A stretch of 64,000 bases of DNA from Mesorhizobium sp. CAU 1732 (lineage in GTDB: Bacteria; Pseudomonadota; Alphaproteobacteria; Rhizobiales; Rhizobiaceae), in contig NZ_JBDQQR010000001.1 in the NCBI RefSeq assembly GCF_039888675.1, positions 3,286,001-3,350,000 on the forward strand, given 5' to 3'. Positions 18,738 through 28,519 of this stretch are shown here, one piece after another. Both the position numbers and the translations under genes were made by a program. The number at the start of each line of letters is the position of its first letter. Within the stretch, counting starts at the first letter, position 1. Under the pieces are notes generated by a model. It saw only the letters and a program-made list of their open reading frames with translations, made no database searches and was not told the origin of the DNA.

Positions 18738-21700
18738 ATGAGCGGCAGGTGGGATTTCTGGATCGATCGCGGCGGCACCTTCACCGACATCATCGGGCGC
18801 GATCCCGATGGCGCGCTTCACCCGCTCAAGCTTCTCTCCGAAAATCCCGAAGCGTACCGTGACGCGGCGATCGAAGGCATTCGCCAACTCATCGGCGTCG
18901 CACCGGGCGCGCCGATCCCGTCCGACCGCATCGGCGACATCAAGATGGGCACTACCGTCGCCACCAACGCGCTTCTGGAGCGCAAGGGCGACCGCGTCCT
19001 TCTGCTTATCACCAAGGGTTTTCGCGACGCCCTGAGGATCGCCTACCAGGCCCGACCGGACATCTTCGCCAAGGAGATCATCCTTCCCGAACAGCTCTAT
19101 GAGCGTGTCGTCGAGGTTGACGAGCGCGTGCGCGCCGATGGAACCATCGAGCAAGCGTTCGATCCCGCCTCCATCCGTGAGGCGGTCGCCTCCGCAAAGG
19201 CGGACGGCATTGATGCCGTCGCCATCGTTTTCATGCATGCCTGGAAGTATCCGGCACACGAGGAACTCGCCGCAAAGGTCTGCGAAGATTCAGGCTTTCC
19301 CCAGATTTCGGTATCGAACCGCGTCTCGCCGCTGATCAAGCTGGTCGGCCGCGGCGACACGGCGGTCGTCGATGCCTACCTCTCGCCGATCCTGTCGCGC
19401 TATGTCAGCCAGGTTGCAGGCGAGTTGGGGATCGGCGCAGATCCGGCCGAAGGCCGCAAGCCCGACCGGGCGTCGGCCGGCCAGGCCGCCCTGGCGGAGG
19501 CCAGCGAGCAAAGCGAGCGCGCGGCCGTGAGCCCAAGATTAATGTTCATGATGTCGTCGGGCGGCCTCACCGCCGCCGACATGTTCCAGGGCAAGGACGC
19601 GCTTCTGTCAGGCCCGGCCGGCGGTGTCGTCGGCATGGTCGAGACCGCGCGGCTTGCGGGCTTCGACAAGGTCATCGGCTTCGACATGGGCGGTACGTCG
19701 ACCGACGTCGCGCACTATGACGGAGAGTATGAGCGCGCCTTCGATACCGAAGTGGCGGGCGTCCGCGTCCGCGCACCGATGATGCGCATCCATACCGTGG
19801 CGGCCGGCGGCGGCTCGATCCTGCATTATGAGGCCGGCCGGTTCCAGGCAGGCCCGGATTCCGCCGGCGCCAACCCCGGCCCCGCCTGCTACCGTCGCGG
19901 CGGCCCGCTCGCCGTGACCGACGCCAACGTCATGCTGGGCAAGCTCCAGCCCGACTTCTTCCCCGCCATCTTCGGTCCGAACCAGGACCAGCCGCTCGAC
20001 ACAGACGTGGTGCGCGAGACGTTCGCCGCGATGGCGCAGAAGATCGGCGACGGCCGCACACCGGAATCGGTCGCGGAAGGCTTCGTCACCATCGCGGTCG
20101 AGAACATGGCCAATGCGATCAAGAAGATTTCCGTCCAGCGCGGCTACGACGTCACGGAATATCTGCTCAACTGCTTCGGCGGCGCGGGCGGACAGCATGC
20201 GTGCCTCGTCGCCGATGCGCTGGGCATGGAGGCGGTGCTCATCCACCCCTTCTCCGGCCTGCTCTCGGCCTATGGCATCGGCCTCTCCGCGATCTTCGCC
20301 TCGCGCCAGCAGGCCCTGCTCGCACCGCTCGAAGCCGCGTCCCTCGACAGCATCAACGCGACGATCGCGGATCTCAGCATTGCGGTAAGCGCAGAGCTCG
20401 AAAAGCAGGGCGTCCCCACCGACAGGATCGGCTGGAAGCCGGTGCTCCAGATCCGCTACGACGGCACCGACACGGCCCTGCCGGTGAATTTCGGCGACGG
20501 CGGCATCGAGGCCGCGGCCAAGGATTTCGAGACCGCCCACAAGGGTCAGTTCGGCTTCGTCTATGACAACAAGCCCATCGTCGTCGAATCCGTCAGCGTC
20601 GAAGGCACCGACACCCGCACCGCCGGCCGCGACGAGGCGGATGCGGACACCGTATCCGCCGACGCGGATCGCACGCAGACGCGCCCGATCTTCGTCGAGG
20701 GTGCATGGCAGGACGCCGCTGTCCTGCGCCGCGAACAGCTCGTTCCCGGCAACCGCATCGCCGGCCCGGCGCTCCTCATCGAGAGCCACCAGACGATCGT
20801 CATCGAGCCCGGCTGGCAGGCCGAAATCACCGCCAAGAACCACGTCCTCCTGCGCCGCGTCGAAACGAAGCGCCGTCAGGCGGCGCTGGGCACCGAGGCC
20901 GATCCGGTCATGCTGGAGGTCTTCAATAACCTCTTCATGTCGATCGCCGAGCAGATGGGCGTGACGCTCCAGAACACCGCCTACTCCGTCAACATCAAGG
21001 AACGGCTCGACTTCTCCTGCGCGGTGTTCGACCGCACCGGCGCGCTGGTCGCCAACGCGCCGCACATGCCGGTGCATCTGGGGTCGATGGACCGCTCGGT
21101 CGAAACGATCATCCGCCTGAACGAAGGCGACATCCATCCCGGCGACGTCTTCGCGCTCAACGCACCCTACAATGGCGGCACCCATCTGCCGGACATCACG
21201 GTCGTCACGCCGGTGTTCAGCGACGATGAAAGCGAAATCCTGTTCTACGCGGCATCGCGCGGCCACCATGCCGATGTCGGCGGCACCGCGCCGGGTTCGA
21301 TGACGCCGCTGGCGACGACGGTGGACGAGGAAGGCGTGCTGTTCGACAATTTCCGCATCGTCGAGCGCGGGCGGTTCCGCGAGGCTGAACTGCATCACCT
21401 TCTCACCGACCACGCCTACCCTGCCCGCAACCCACACCAGAACATCGCCGACCTCAAGGCGCAGATCGCCGCGAACGAAAAGGGCGTTGCCGAACTGCGC
21501 AAGATGGTCACCCATTTCGGGCTCGACGTGGTCGAAGCCTATATGGGCCACGTCCAGGACAACGCGGCCGAGAGCGTGCGCCGCGTGCTGGAGCGTCTGC
21601 CCGACAGTTCGCAATACGAATACCCGACCGACACCGGCCAAGTGATCAAGGTGAAGATCACCGTTGATCGCGAAAAACGCGAGGCGACCGTCGATTTCAC

Positions 21701-22445
21701 CGGCACCTCGCCGGTCATGAAGAACAACTTCAACGCGCCGGAGCCGGTCGCGCGCGCGGCCGTGCTTTACGCTTTCCGCGTGATGGTGGAGAACAACATC
21801 CCCATGAATGCGGGCTGCCTGCGCCCGGTCAACATCATCATCCCGGATGGCTGCATGCTGAGGCCGACCTACCCGGCCGCCGTCGTCGCGGGCAATGTCG
21901 AAACGTCGCAGCATGTGACCAACGCCCTGTTCGGCGCGATGGGCGCGCTCGCCAACAGCCAGGGCACGATGAACAATCTCACCTTCGGCAACGACATCTA
22001 TCAGTATTACGAGACGCTCTGCTCGGGCTCGCCGGCGGGACAGATGAACAACGGCCGGGGTTTTGACGGAACGTCGGGCGTCCATGTCCACATGACCAAC
22101 TCGCGCCTGACCGACCCGGAAGTGCTCGAACTGCGCTTCCCCGTCGTGCTGGAGGATTTCCACATCCGCGAGGGGTCTGGCGGCAAGGGCAAGTGGAATG
22201 CGGGCGACGGCACGCGCCGCACCGTGCGGTTCCTCGAGCGCCTGGAATGCGCGATCCTGTCGTCGCATCGCGGCTCGCCGCCCCGTGGCGCGGAAGGCGG
22301 CGGCGACGGCGAAGTCGGCATGACGCAGGTGCGCCGCCTCGACGGCACGATCGAAACGCTGAAAGCCTGCGACCAGACCGTTCTCGAAGCCGGCGAAGCG
22401 GTGATCGTGACCACACCGACGGCTGGCGGTTTCGGAAGAAACTAG
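18738..22445 (+). CDS. 5-oxoprolinase/hydantoinase A-B fusion
   Basis: Single polypeptide of 1235 residues joining a HyuA-type ATP-binding half (about 1-690) to a HyuB-type half (about 715-1235). The HyuA phosphate loops are DRGGTFTD at 10-17 and DMGGTSTDV near 316-324; HyuB begins near [12 protein letters not shown]. Fused proteins of this size are typically ATP-dependent 5-oxoprolinases, which open 5-oxo-L-proline to glutamate, but N-methylhydantoinase and acetophenone-carboxylase-like members share the fold. The ATG at 18738 is preceded by GAGGGAG; an in-frame TTG lies six codons upstream. Divergent from the TRAP genes, whose cargo is probably its substrate. Confidence 0.85.
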   Translation: MSGRWDFWIDRGGTFTDIIGRDPDGALHPLKLLSENPEAYRDAAIEGIRQLIGVAPGAPIPSDRIGDIKMGTTVATNALLERKGDRVLLLITKGFRDALRIAYQARPDIFAKEIILPEQLYERVVEVDERVRADGTIEQAFDPASIREAVASAKADGIDAVAIVFMHAWKYPAHEELAAKVCEDSGFPQISVSNRVSPLIKLVGRGDTAVVDAYLSPILSRYVSQVAGELGIGADPAEGRKPDRASAGQAALAEASEQSERAAVSPRLMFMMSSGGLTAADMFQGKDALLSGPAGGVVGMVETARLAGFDKVIGFDMGGTSTDVAHYDGEYERAFDTEVAGVRVRAPMMRIHTVAAGGGSILHYEAGRFQAGPDSAGANPGPACYRRGGPLAVTDANVMLGKLQPDFFPAIFGPNQDQPLDTDVVRETFAAMAQKIGDGRTPESVAEGFVTIAVENMANAIKKISVQRGYDVTEYLLNCFGGAGGQHACLVADALGMEAVLIHPFSGLLSAYGIGLSAIFASRQQALLAPLEAASLDSINATIADLSIAVSAELEKQGVPTDRIGWKPVLQIRYDGTDTALPVNFGDGGIEAAAKDFETAHKGQFGFVYDNKPIVVESVSVEGTDTRTAGRDEADADTVSADADRTQTRPIFVEGAWQDAAVLRREQLVPGNRIAGPALLIESHQTIVIEPGWQAEITAKNHVLLRRVETKRRQAALGTEADPVMLEVFNNLFMSIAEQMGVTLQNTAYSVNIKERLDFSCAVFDRTGALVANAPHMPVHLGSMDRSVETIIRLNEGDIHPGDVFALNAPYNGGTHLPDITVVTPVFSDDESEILFYAASRGHHADVGGTAPGSMTPLATTVDEEGVLFDNFRIVERGRFREAELHHLLTDHAYPARNPHQNIADLKAQIAANEKGVAELRKMVTHFGLDVVEAYMGHVQDNAAESVRRVLERLPDSSQYEYPTDTGQVIKVKITVDREKREATVDFTGTSPVMKNNFNAPEPVARAAVLYAFRVMVENNIPMNAGCLRPVNIIIPDGCMLRPTYPAAVVAGNVETSQHVTNALFGAMGALANSQGTMNNLTFGNDIYQYYETLCSGSPAGQMNNGRGFDGTSGVHVHMTNSRLTDPEVLELRFPVVLEDFHIREGSGGKGKWNAGDGTRRTVRFLERLECAILSSHRGSPPRGAEGGGDGEVGMTQVRRLDGTIETLKACDQTVLEAGEAVIVTTPTAGGFGRN

Positions 22446-22451
22446 CCGTCT

Positions 22452-22621
22452 CTAGAGCGTTTCAGGTTTTCACCCAAACGACCCTCCACCGCTTCGCAGG
22501 GAGGATCCGAGGCCGCGGACAATCGCCACCTGGATCCTCCCCCATCTTCATGGGGGAGGGGGACCACGAAGTGGTGGAGGGGGTGTTTCGCGAAAAGCGA
22601 TTCCACCTCATGCGAAACCGT
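22452..22621. repeat. nested intergenic palindromic repeat
   Basis: The gap after the oxoprolinase holds GAGCGTTTCAGGTTTTCACC at its left edge and a related inverse piece (GCGATTCCACCTCATGCGAAACCG) at its right edge. Inside are CCTCCACCGCTTCGC...GGATCC and GGATCC...CTCCCCCAT/ATGGGGGAG plus CCACGAAGTGG hairpins. This looks like one palindromic repeat inserted in another. No gene is seen in the stretch. Confidence 0.6.
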
Positions 22622-22622
22622 C

Positions 22623-23012
22623 TTAGTCGAGGTTCGTCTGGATCCAGCGCGGCGACAGGTGAATGTCGAGCGTTTGCAGCCGTCCCGGCCCGAGATTGAC
22701 GAAACGGTGGGGCACGCCCGCCGGTCCCATGACGCTCTCGCCCGCCTCCGCGTCGATCACCTCGCTCCCGACGAAGAAACGGGCACGGCCCTGCTGAACC
22801 ACGAACACCTCGTCATAGGGATGGACGTGCAGGCCGGGGCCGGTCCCCGGTTCGTCATTGCCATAGGTCAGGACGGTGATCTGCGTGCCCAGGGCCTCGC
22901 CATTGACCGAACCACGGTATGGACCGTCGATCGTTCCGTCGAAGAGTTTGGCCTTGGCAGGCGGGCGACCGTCAGGTGTCACCGTCGCGGGGTCGAAATC
23001 ACGTCTGCTCAT
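22623..23012 (-). CDS. cupin-domain protein
   Basis: Single-domain cupin of 129 residues. The metal motif 1 reads GPGLHVHPYDEVFVVQQGRA (about residues 60-79), giving His, His and Glu ligands; motif 2 AGVPHRFVNLGP near 99-110 supplies the last His. The core therefore has a complete metal site. Start at 23012 follows a GAGGAG; an in-frame upstream codon at 23039 is less likely. It is the last gene of a minus-strand run below an SRPBCC/ArsR pair but separated by about 48 bases. Substrate unknown. Confidence 0.8.
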   Translation of the reverse strand: MSRRDFDPATVTPDGRPPAKAKLFDGTIDGPYRGSVNGEALGTQITVLTYGNDEPGTGPGLHVHPYDEVFVVQQGRARFFVGSEVIDAEAGESVMGPAGVPHRFVNLGPGRLQTLDIHLSPRWIQTNLD

Positions 23013-23060
23013 ACATGCCTCTCCTCGATTGGCGCGCATGGCCCCGCGCCGTGATTTGCA

Positions 23061-23546
23061 CTATGCTGCGATCTGGCCCGACTGCATGAGTTCTTCCATG
23101 CGGGCGTAGCTCTCTTCCATCCCCTGATCCATGCCGGTGGATAGCATCGCCGCGCGCGTATCGCTGTCGGGCAGCATCATGCGCATGATCATAAGCGTTC
23201 CATCACCGTCGGCCTCGAACCGCGTCTCGACATGGTTGTCCGGCGTCGGGTCCGGCAGGAACATCCGTTCGATATGCTCGATGCGGCTGAATGGTTCCAG
23301 CGCGATATACTCGCCGGTCGCATGAAAACCGTTGCCGTTGCCGTCCGACCACTCGAAACGGATCCGCCCGCCCGGCTCCGCCTCGCTGATGCAGACCGGC
23401 ATGGTCCAGCCGGGCGGCCCGAGCATCCATTTCTGGATCAGGCGGGGTTCGGTATGGGCGCGATAGACGGCTTCGGGTTTCGCCGCAAAGCGACGCTTCA
23501 CCACGACATCGGTATCGCCTTCCAGTGCGAGTGTGAGCTTGCTCAT
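23061..23546 (-). CDS. SRPBCC (AHSA1-like) domain protein
   Basis: START/Bet v 1-like ligand-binding fold of 161 residues. Diagnostic pieces are VVVKRRFAAKPEAVYRAHTEP (about 14-34), the following LIQKWMLGPPGWTM with the family's W-x-x-P pattern, and the C-terminal GMDQGMEESYARMEELM helix. AHSA1-type proteins paired with a small ArsR regulator are very common and usually of unknown ligand. The ATG overlaps the ArsR stop by four bases, so the pair is translationally coupled. Confidence 0.87.
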   Translation of the reverse strand: MSKLTLALEGDTDVVVKRRFAAKPEAVYRAHTEPRLIQKWMLGPPGWTMPVCISEAEPGGRIRFEWSDGNGNGFHATGEYIALEPFSRIEHIERMFLPDPTPDNHVETRFEADGDGTLMIMRMMLPDSDTRAAMLSTGMDQGMEESYARMEELMQSGQIAA

Positions 23547-23881
23547 GGTCTGTCCTTCCCTTCTTGCGTTTCCATGTCGGCCAGTACGTCGTCGAGCCGG
23601 TCGTAATTCTTCGCCATCGCCTCGCGCAGCCAGTTCAGCCACTGATCGATTTCACCGATCGCCTGCGGCGCCAGCCGGCACGGACGCTTGGCCCCCTCGA
23701 CGCGCCGGATGATGAGCCCTGCCCCCTCCAGCACCTTCAGATGCCGCGAGACAGCCGGCTGCGACATCTCGAACGGCTCCGCCAGTTCCATCACCGTCGC
23801 CTCTCCCGACGCAAGGCGCGCGAGGATCGCCCGTCTTGTCGGGTCGGAAAGCGCCGAAAAGGCCGCGTCGAGATGCTGCAT
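23543..23881 (-). CDS. ArsR-family regulator of the SRPBCC gene
   Basis: Winged-helix repressor of 112 residues. SDPTRRAILARLASGEATVMEL (about 11-32) is the N-terminal ArsR core; SQPAVSRHLKVLEGAGLI (about 40-57) is the recognition helix region. The cysteine metal-binding motif of true arsenic sensors (CVC in helix 3) is absent, so it is a non-metal ArsR of the type normally linked to SRPBCC proteins. It is the first gene of the pair and has tandem inverted-repeat operators just upstream, implying autoregulation. Confidence 0.9.
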   Translation of the reverse strand: MQHLDAAFSALSDPTRRAILARLASGEATVMELAEPFEMSQPAVSRHLKVLEGAGLIIRRVEGAKRPCRLAPQAIGEIDQWLNWLREAMAKNYDRLDDVLADMETQEGKDRP

Positions 23882-23897
23882 CCAGTGATCCTTTCAA

Positions 23898-23933
23898 TAA
23901 CACTATTGTTATATAACAAGATTGTTTTGTCAA
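23898..23933 (-). promoter_or_regulatory. tandem ArsR operator overlapping a promoter
   Basis: ATAACA-CTAT-TGTTAT (23898-23913) is a perfect six-base inverted repeat; ATAACA-AGAT-TGTTTT (23913-23928) is a second, imperfect copy sharing the junction base. On the minus strand TTGACA (23933-23928), 17 bases and AACAAT (23910-23905) form a promoter inside the repeats. Binding by the downstream ArsR protein would occlude RNA polymerase. Confidence 0.65.
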
Positions 23934-23939
23934 TAGGCG

Positions 23940-25275
23940 AGTGCCCCGCCACCCGCGCACCCGCTTCGTCATCCTCAAGGCATCCCCACCCACTTCGTCA
24001 TCCCCAAGGCGAAACCTACCAGCTTCGTCATCCCAAGGCGTCCCCACCCACTTCGTCATCCTCGGGCGGAGCATTGAGCGAAGCTCGATGCGCAGACCCG
24101 GGGATCCATGCCTCGCCGACCCCGTCGCTCGGTGGCGCAGAACCAGGCGCTTGCCCGGTCACCGGAGACCACGAACCATCGGGACCACCCCGCCCCTCAC
24201 CAACCGGCGAGGCATGGATTCCCGGGTCTCCCTCCGCTTCGCTCCGATCGCCCGAGAATGACGAAGTGGGGGTGGTTTCGGCTGAGCCAAGTTCGGAGGC
24301 GGTGACGGTTTTCGGTGAGCGTTCCCACGCCCACTTCGTCACCCTCAAGGCAGAACCTCCCACCTTCATCATCCCCAAGCCTTCCCCACCCGATTCGTCA
24401 TGCTCGGGCGGAGCCTTGAGCGCAGCGAAAGGCGCAGACCCGGGGATCCATGCCTCGCCGGCTCAGCCGCAGGATGGTGCAGAACTTGGCGCTTGCCCAA
24501 TCACCGGAGACTACGAACCATCGCAACCACCCCGCCCGTCACCCACCGGCGAGGCATGGATTCCCGGGTCTCCCTCCGCTTCGCTCCGATCGCCCGAGAA
24601 TGACGAAGTGGGGTGGTTTCGGCTGAGCCAGATCCGGAGGCGGCGACGGTTTTCGGTGACACTCCCACTTCGTCATCCCCAAGGCGAAACCTACCAGCTT
24701 CGTCATCCCAAGGCGTCCCCACCCCACTTCGTCATCCTCGGGCGGAGCCTTGAGCGCAGCGAAAGGCGCAGACCCGGGGATCCATGCCTCGCCGACCCCG
24801 TCGCAGGATGGTCCAGAACTTGGCACTCACCGCACATCCGAAATTGACGAACATCGGGACCACCCCGTCTCTCACCAACCGGCGAGGCATGGATTCTCGG
24901 GTCTTCCTGCGCTTCGCTCCGGTCGCCCGAGAATGACGAAGGTGAAGTTGGTTCGCTAGGTTCGGAGGCGGTGACGGTTTTCGGTGAGCTTCACCTACCT
25001 TCGTCATCCTCAAGGCAGAACCCCCCGGCTTCGCCATCCAAGGCATCCCCATCCACTTCGTCATCCTCGGGCGGAGCGTCGAGCGAAGCTCGATGCGCAG
25101 ACCCGGGGATCCATGCCTCGCCAGTCCCGCCGCAGGGTGGTGCAGAACTTGGCACTCACCGCACATCCGAAATTGACGAACCATCGGGACCACCCCGCCC
25201 GTCACCAACCGACGAGGCATGGATTCCCGGGTCTCCCTCCGCTTCGCTCCGGTCGCCCGAGAATGACGAAGTTGA
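23940..25275. repeat. array of four long hairpin repeat units
   Basis: Four units of about 220 bases begin near 24049, 24391, 24723 and 25053 (period 330-342). In each, a left arm CTTCGTCATCCTCGGGCGGAGC...GACCCGGGGATCCATGCC is matched by a right arm GGCATGGATTCCCGGGTCTC...CGCCCGAGAATGACGAAG, its inverse complement, so each can fold as a long hairpin. Spacers carry shorter shared pieces (CTTCGTCATCCCAAGGCG; GGAGGCGGTGACGGTTTTCG). Apparent open frames here are repeat artefacts that occur in all frames. No gene is seen from 23934 to 25437. Confidence 0.88.
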
Positions 25276-25437
25276 GGTGGAGATCGCAGGTGGAAAGATT
25301 TCCGCATCGCCAAAACCGTTTCCCAAGCCCGATCAATCACTTCCCAAAAACATCCCCCCAAACCCCGCCCCATTTTCTCCACCTCCCCCAAACCCGCGCG
25401 AGAATCCCCCCACCTTGACCGAAGGGCGGAGGATGCG

Positions 25438-26175
25438 ATGGACTGGAAGGCCGCGATCGAGACGAACCGTCAGGCGCTGAAGCGCGTGCTGGTGGGCCTT
25501 GTGGCGATGGCCGGCATCATCGGCGGCGGCGCAGACCGCACCGCCACCCTGCCGCGCCATCTCCACCGCGCCGTGCTCCGGCTGCTGCGCCCGGCCGAGG
25601 CGGCAGCGCGGCGGCTGGTCATCGTCGCCGCGCGCGGCCTTGTCGTCACGCTTCCGCCAGCGCGCCTGCGCAAGCCGAAGGTTCTCGCCGGTCCCCAAAC
25701 GGGGCAAGCGTCCCCACGCAAGGCCGGCCACGGCTTTCAGCTCTTCGACCCGCTGCCGCGCTCGCGTCGCCCTCGACGATCGTCGCGGAGCGGCGTTCCG
25801 CGCATCTGTTTCCCCGGCTTGCGAGAACCGTTTCCCGTCCCCCGCCCGCCCTCTGCGGACGATCTGCTGGACGCGGGCCGCCTCACTCTGCGCCTCACCG
25901 CGCTCGCGTCGGCGCTGGACGACCTGCCGCGACAGGCCCGGCGCTTCGCCCGCTGGCGTGTCACCCGCGACGCCGCGGCCACGCAAAGTATGGGGCACGA
26001 GCCCGCGGGCGCGAAAAATATCAGCCGCCAGCCCGGCCGCATTCGCCGCGTCTGGCCGTTGCGTCCCGGCCGCCCGCCCGGTGCACGCTCGCGCCCAACT
26101 CACGAAGTCCACGACATTCTCGAAACCGTGCATGGCCTCGCCGCCTGGGCAATGGAGCGGCACGACACATCATGA
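25438..26175 (+). CDS. conserved Rhizobiales hypothetical protein
   Basis: Arg/Ala-rich protein of 245 residues starting MDWKAAIETNRQALKRVL after a GGAGG site. Residues about 37-60 (TLPRHLHRAVLRLLRPAEAA followed by RRL) form an amphipathic helix that I recall from a hypothetical family found in Mesorhizobium-like genomes. No enzyme motif is visible, the remainder is low-complexity and basic, and no function is proposed. The opposite strand also has long open frames, as expected for this base composition. The end lies about 380 bases before btaA. Confidence 0.65.
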   Translation: MDWKAAIETNRQALKRVLVGLVAMAGIIGGGADRTATLPRHLHRAVLRLLRPAEAAARRLVIVAARGLVVTLPPARLRKPKVLAGPQTGQASPRKAGHGFQLFDPLPRSRRPRRSSRSGVPRICFPGLREPFPVPRPPSADDLLDAGRLTLRLTALASALDDLPRQARRFARWRVTRDAAATQSMGHEPAGAKNISRQPGRIRRVWPLRPGRPPGARSRPTHEVHDILETVHGLAAWAMERHDTS

Positions 26176-26257
26176 CGGCGCGGGATGGCAAGACGGCGAA
26201 CGGATTCCTGAAATGGCCAGACCGGAAACGGGGCGTGGCAATGAGGAAGTGCGCGCA

Positions 26258-26460
26258 CTTCCTTCTCCCCGTTCACGGGGATCCGAAGGACGGGCGAGAC
26301 ACGTGGCTCGCCCCAGTGCCCGAAGGGCGGATGAGGGGCGGCGCAAACGTGGAAGTCTTTGGGGAACGATGGGAACAGATATACGATTACCGGACAACGC
26401 TGTACCGCCCCTCATCCGGCACTTCGTGCCACCTTCTCCCCGCAGGCGGGGAGAAGGAAA
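26258..26460. repeat. palindromic element between the hypothetical gene and btaA
   Basis: The 26176-26555 gap has no convincing gene but holds a palindromic repeat. CTTCTCCCCGTTCACGGGGA is near 26262 and CCTTCTCCCCGCAGGCGGGG near 26433; GGATGAGGGGCGG and CCGCCCCTCATCC lie between as inverse complements. The same submotifs (CCCCTCATCC and CCTTCTCCCCGT..ACGGGGAGAAGG) make up the element inside paaD at 57926-58058. Confidence 0.75.
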
Positions 26461-26555
26461 GACCACGCGTCGTCACCGTCGCGTCATCGACACGTCATCG
26501 GCGCGTCATCGCGCAGGCCTATCCGGAATCGAGACTTTCGATGAGGAGCAGCCGC

Positions 26556-27803
26556 ATGGCCGATATATCTTCGACGCTGACCGGACGCAGGAAGCGGCAC
26601 ATCAACGACGCCGTGTTCCAGAACGCCGCAGCCAGCAAGGCCGGCCTGTCGGAGCGCCTGTTCGCGCTGCTTTTTTCCGGCCTGGTCTATCCGCAGATCT
26701 GGGAGGACCCGGAGATCGACATGCAGGCGCTTGGCCTGCGCAGCGGTCATCGCGTGGTCACGATCGCGTCCGGCGGCTGCAACATACTGGCCTACCTGAC
26801 GCGCTCGCCGGCCACGATCGACGCGGTCGACCTCAACGCGCATCACATCGCGCTCAACCGGCTGAAGCTTGCGGCCTTCCGCACGCTGCCCGCGCAGGCC
26901 GACGTGTTCCGCTTCTTCGGCGAGACGGGCAACCGCCACAACACGCAGGCCTATGACCGCTTCATCGCGCCTGGCCTCGATGCGCAGACACAGCGCTACT
27001 GGACCCGGCGCGACTGGCGCGGCCGCCGCCGCATCGCGGCGTTCGAGGGCAATTTCTACCGCACCGGCCTGCTCGGCGCCTTCATTTCCACGGGTCATCT
27101 CGTGGCGCGAATGCATGGCGTCGATCCGCGCGATGTCATGAAATCCGAAACCCTCTCCGATCAGCGCCGCTTCTTCGACGCGAAGCTCAGGCCGCTCTTC
27201 GACCGTCCGCTGGTCCGTTGGATGACGTCCAAGAAGGCGTCTCTTTTCGGCCTCGGCATTCCCCCCGCGCAATATGATGCGCTGATAACCGACGGCGACG
27301 GAACGATGGCGAGCGTGCTGCGCCAGCGCCTCGAAAAGCTCTGCTGCCACTTTCCGCTGCGCGACAATTATTTCGCCTGGCAGGCCTTCGCACGCCATTA
27401 TCCGTCGAGCGGCGAGGCAGCACTGCCGCTTTATCTGGAGCCGAGGCACTACCGCACGATCCGCGACAATGCCGGCCGCGTCTCGATCCATCACCGCAAT
27501 CTCGTCGACCTGCTCGCATCCAAGCCCGCCGCCTCGCTCGACCGTTACGTGCTTCTCGATGCGCAGGACTGGATGGGCGACGCGCAGCTCAACGCACTAT
27601 GGGCCCAGATCGACCGCACCGCCGCGCCCGGCGCGCGCGTCATCTTCCGCACCGCCGCCCGCGCGTCGCTGCTGCCCGGCCGCGTCTCGCCCGAACTGCT
27701 CGACGGCTGGCACTATGAGGACGACCTGTCCCGCGATTTCTCCGCGCGCGACCGCTCGGCGATCTATGGCGGCTTTCACCTCTACGTGCGCAAGGAGAGG
27801 TGA
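26556..27803 (+). CDS. btaA: S-adenosylmethionine:diacylglycerol 3-amino-3-carboxypropyltransferase BtaA
   Basis: First enzyme of betaine-lipid (DGTS) synthesis: moves the aminocarboxypropyl group of SAM onto diacylglycerol to make diacylglycerylhomoserine. Length 415 residues is right. The family N-terminus IWEDPEIDMQAL (about 41-52) is followed by the SAM loop TIASGGCNILAYL near 64-76 and VDLNAHHIALNRLK near 83-96. The ATG at 26556 is preceded by AGGAG; the frame stays open upstream through the palindromic element, which has no homology value. It overlaps btaB and they form an operon, matching the Rhodobacter/Sinorhizobium arrangement. Confidence 0.93.
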   Translation: MADISSTLTGRRKRHINDAVFQNAAASKAGLSERLFALLFSGLVYPQIWEDPEIDMQALGLRSGHRVVTIASGGCNILAYLTRSPATIDAVDLNAHHIALNRLKLAAFRTLPAQADVFRFFGETGNRHNTQAYDRFIAPGLDAQTQRYWTRRDWRGRRRIAAFEGNFYRTGLLGAFISTGHLVARMHGVDPRDVMKSETLSDQRRFFDAKLRPLFDRPLVRWMTSKKASLFGLGIPPAQYDALITDGDGTMASVLRQRLEKLCCHFPLRDNYFAWQAFARHYPSSGEAALPLYLEPRHYRTIRDNAGRVSIHHRNLVDLLASKPAASLDRYVLLDAQDWMGDAQLNALWAQIDRTAAPGARVIFRTAARASLLPGRVSPELLDGWHYEDDLSRDFSARDRSAIYGGFHLYVRKER

Positions 27804-28519
27804 TGATGGCTTCGGCGCTGCATTCGCATGCCGATCTGATGGACGGCGTCTATCGCCGCCAGCGCCACATCTACGACCTGACCCGCAAATATTATCTGCT
27901 CGGCCGGGACCACCTGATCGACAAACTCGACGTACCCGAGAATGGCGCGGTGCTCGAGATCGGCTGCGGGACCGGACGGAACCTCATCGCGGCCGCGAAG
28001 CGCTATCCGGACGCCCGGTTCTATGGTTTCGACATATCGTCGGAAATGCTGGAAACGGCCCGGCTGTCGATCGCAGCGGAGCTTCTCGACGACCAGATCA
28101 AGCTCGCGCAAGGCGACGCGACGGCGTTCGACGCGGAAGCCATCTTCGGCCGATCGCGGTTCGATCGTGTCTATGTCTCGTACACGCTTTCGATGATACC
28201 GGATTGGGAACAGGCGGTGCGGCAGGCGGTCGATGCGCTCGCATTGGGAGGCTCGCTCCACGTCGTCGATTTCGGCCAGCAGGAACGCCTGCCGCGCTGG
28301 TTTCGATCGGGCTTACGCGCGTGGCTTGCAAAATTCCATGTCGAGCCGCGCGCCATGCTCGCAGCCGAACTCGCCGCGCAGGCGGAACGCATCGGCGGGC
28401 GCTTGTCTTTCACGCCGCTCTATCGCGGCTACGCCTGGCACGCGTCGGTGACGCGCCGGACCACCCTCAAGGCGGCGGCCTATTCCAGCACGCCGAGCAG
28501 CGCCTCGACCATCGCCTGA
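27803..28519 (+). CDS. btaB: diacylglycerylhomoserine N-methyltransferase BtaB
   Basis: SAM-dependent methyltransferase that trimethylates diacylglycerylhomoserine to the betaine lipid DGTS. Opening region MDGVYRRQRHIYDLTRKYYL (about 13-32) is typical of BtaB/PmtA-like lipid methyltransferases. The SAM motif VLEIGCGTGRN spans about 50-60, and VSYTLSMIPDW near 125 is the post-motif. GTG 27800, ATG 27803 and ATG 27806 are all possible starts after AAGGAGAGG; I use 27803. It is coupled to btaA. The last 40 bases overlap the convergent serine hydrolase gene. Confidence 0.92.
   Translation: MMASALHSHADLMDGVYRRQRHIYDLTRKYYLLGRDHLIDKLDVPENGAVLEIGCGTGRNLIAAAKRYPDARFYGFDISSEMLETARLSIAAELLDDQIKLAQGDATAFDAEAIFGRSRFDRVYVSYTLSMIPDWEQAVRQAVDALALGGSLHVVDFGQQERLPRWFRSGLRAWLAKFHVEPRAMLAAELAAQAERIGGRLSFTPLYRGYAWHASVTRRTTLKAAAYSSTPSSASTIA

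Noticed and set aside
19608..22268. 886-codon minus-strand frame opposite the oxoprolinase
   Set aside because: A mirror frame of a GC-rich gene with no domain or start signal; the plus strand encodes a complete conserved enzyme.
23940..25275. CRISPR array
   Set aside because: Repeat units are about 220 bases, internally palindromic and spaced 330-342 bases, with spacers that are themselves related; no cas genes are nearby.
23564..25480. Several long open frames of proline- and arginine-rich proteins in the hairpin array
   Set aside because: They arise in many frames on both strands from the repeat units and lack start signals or conserved domains.
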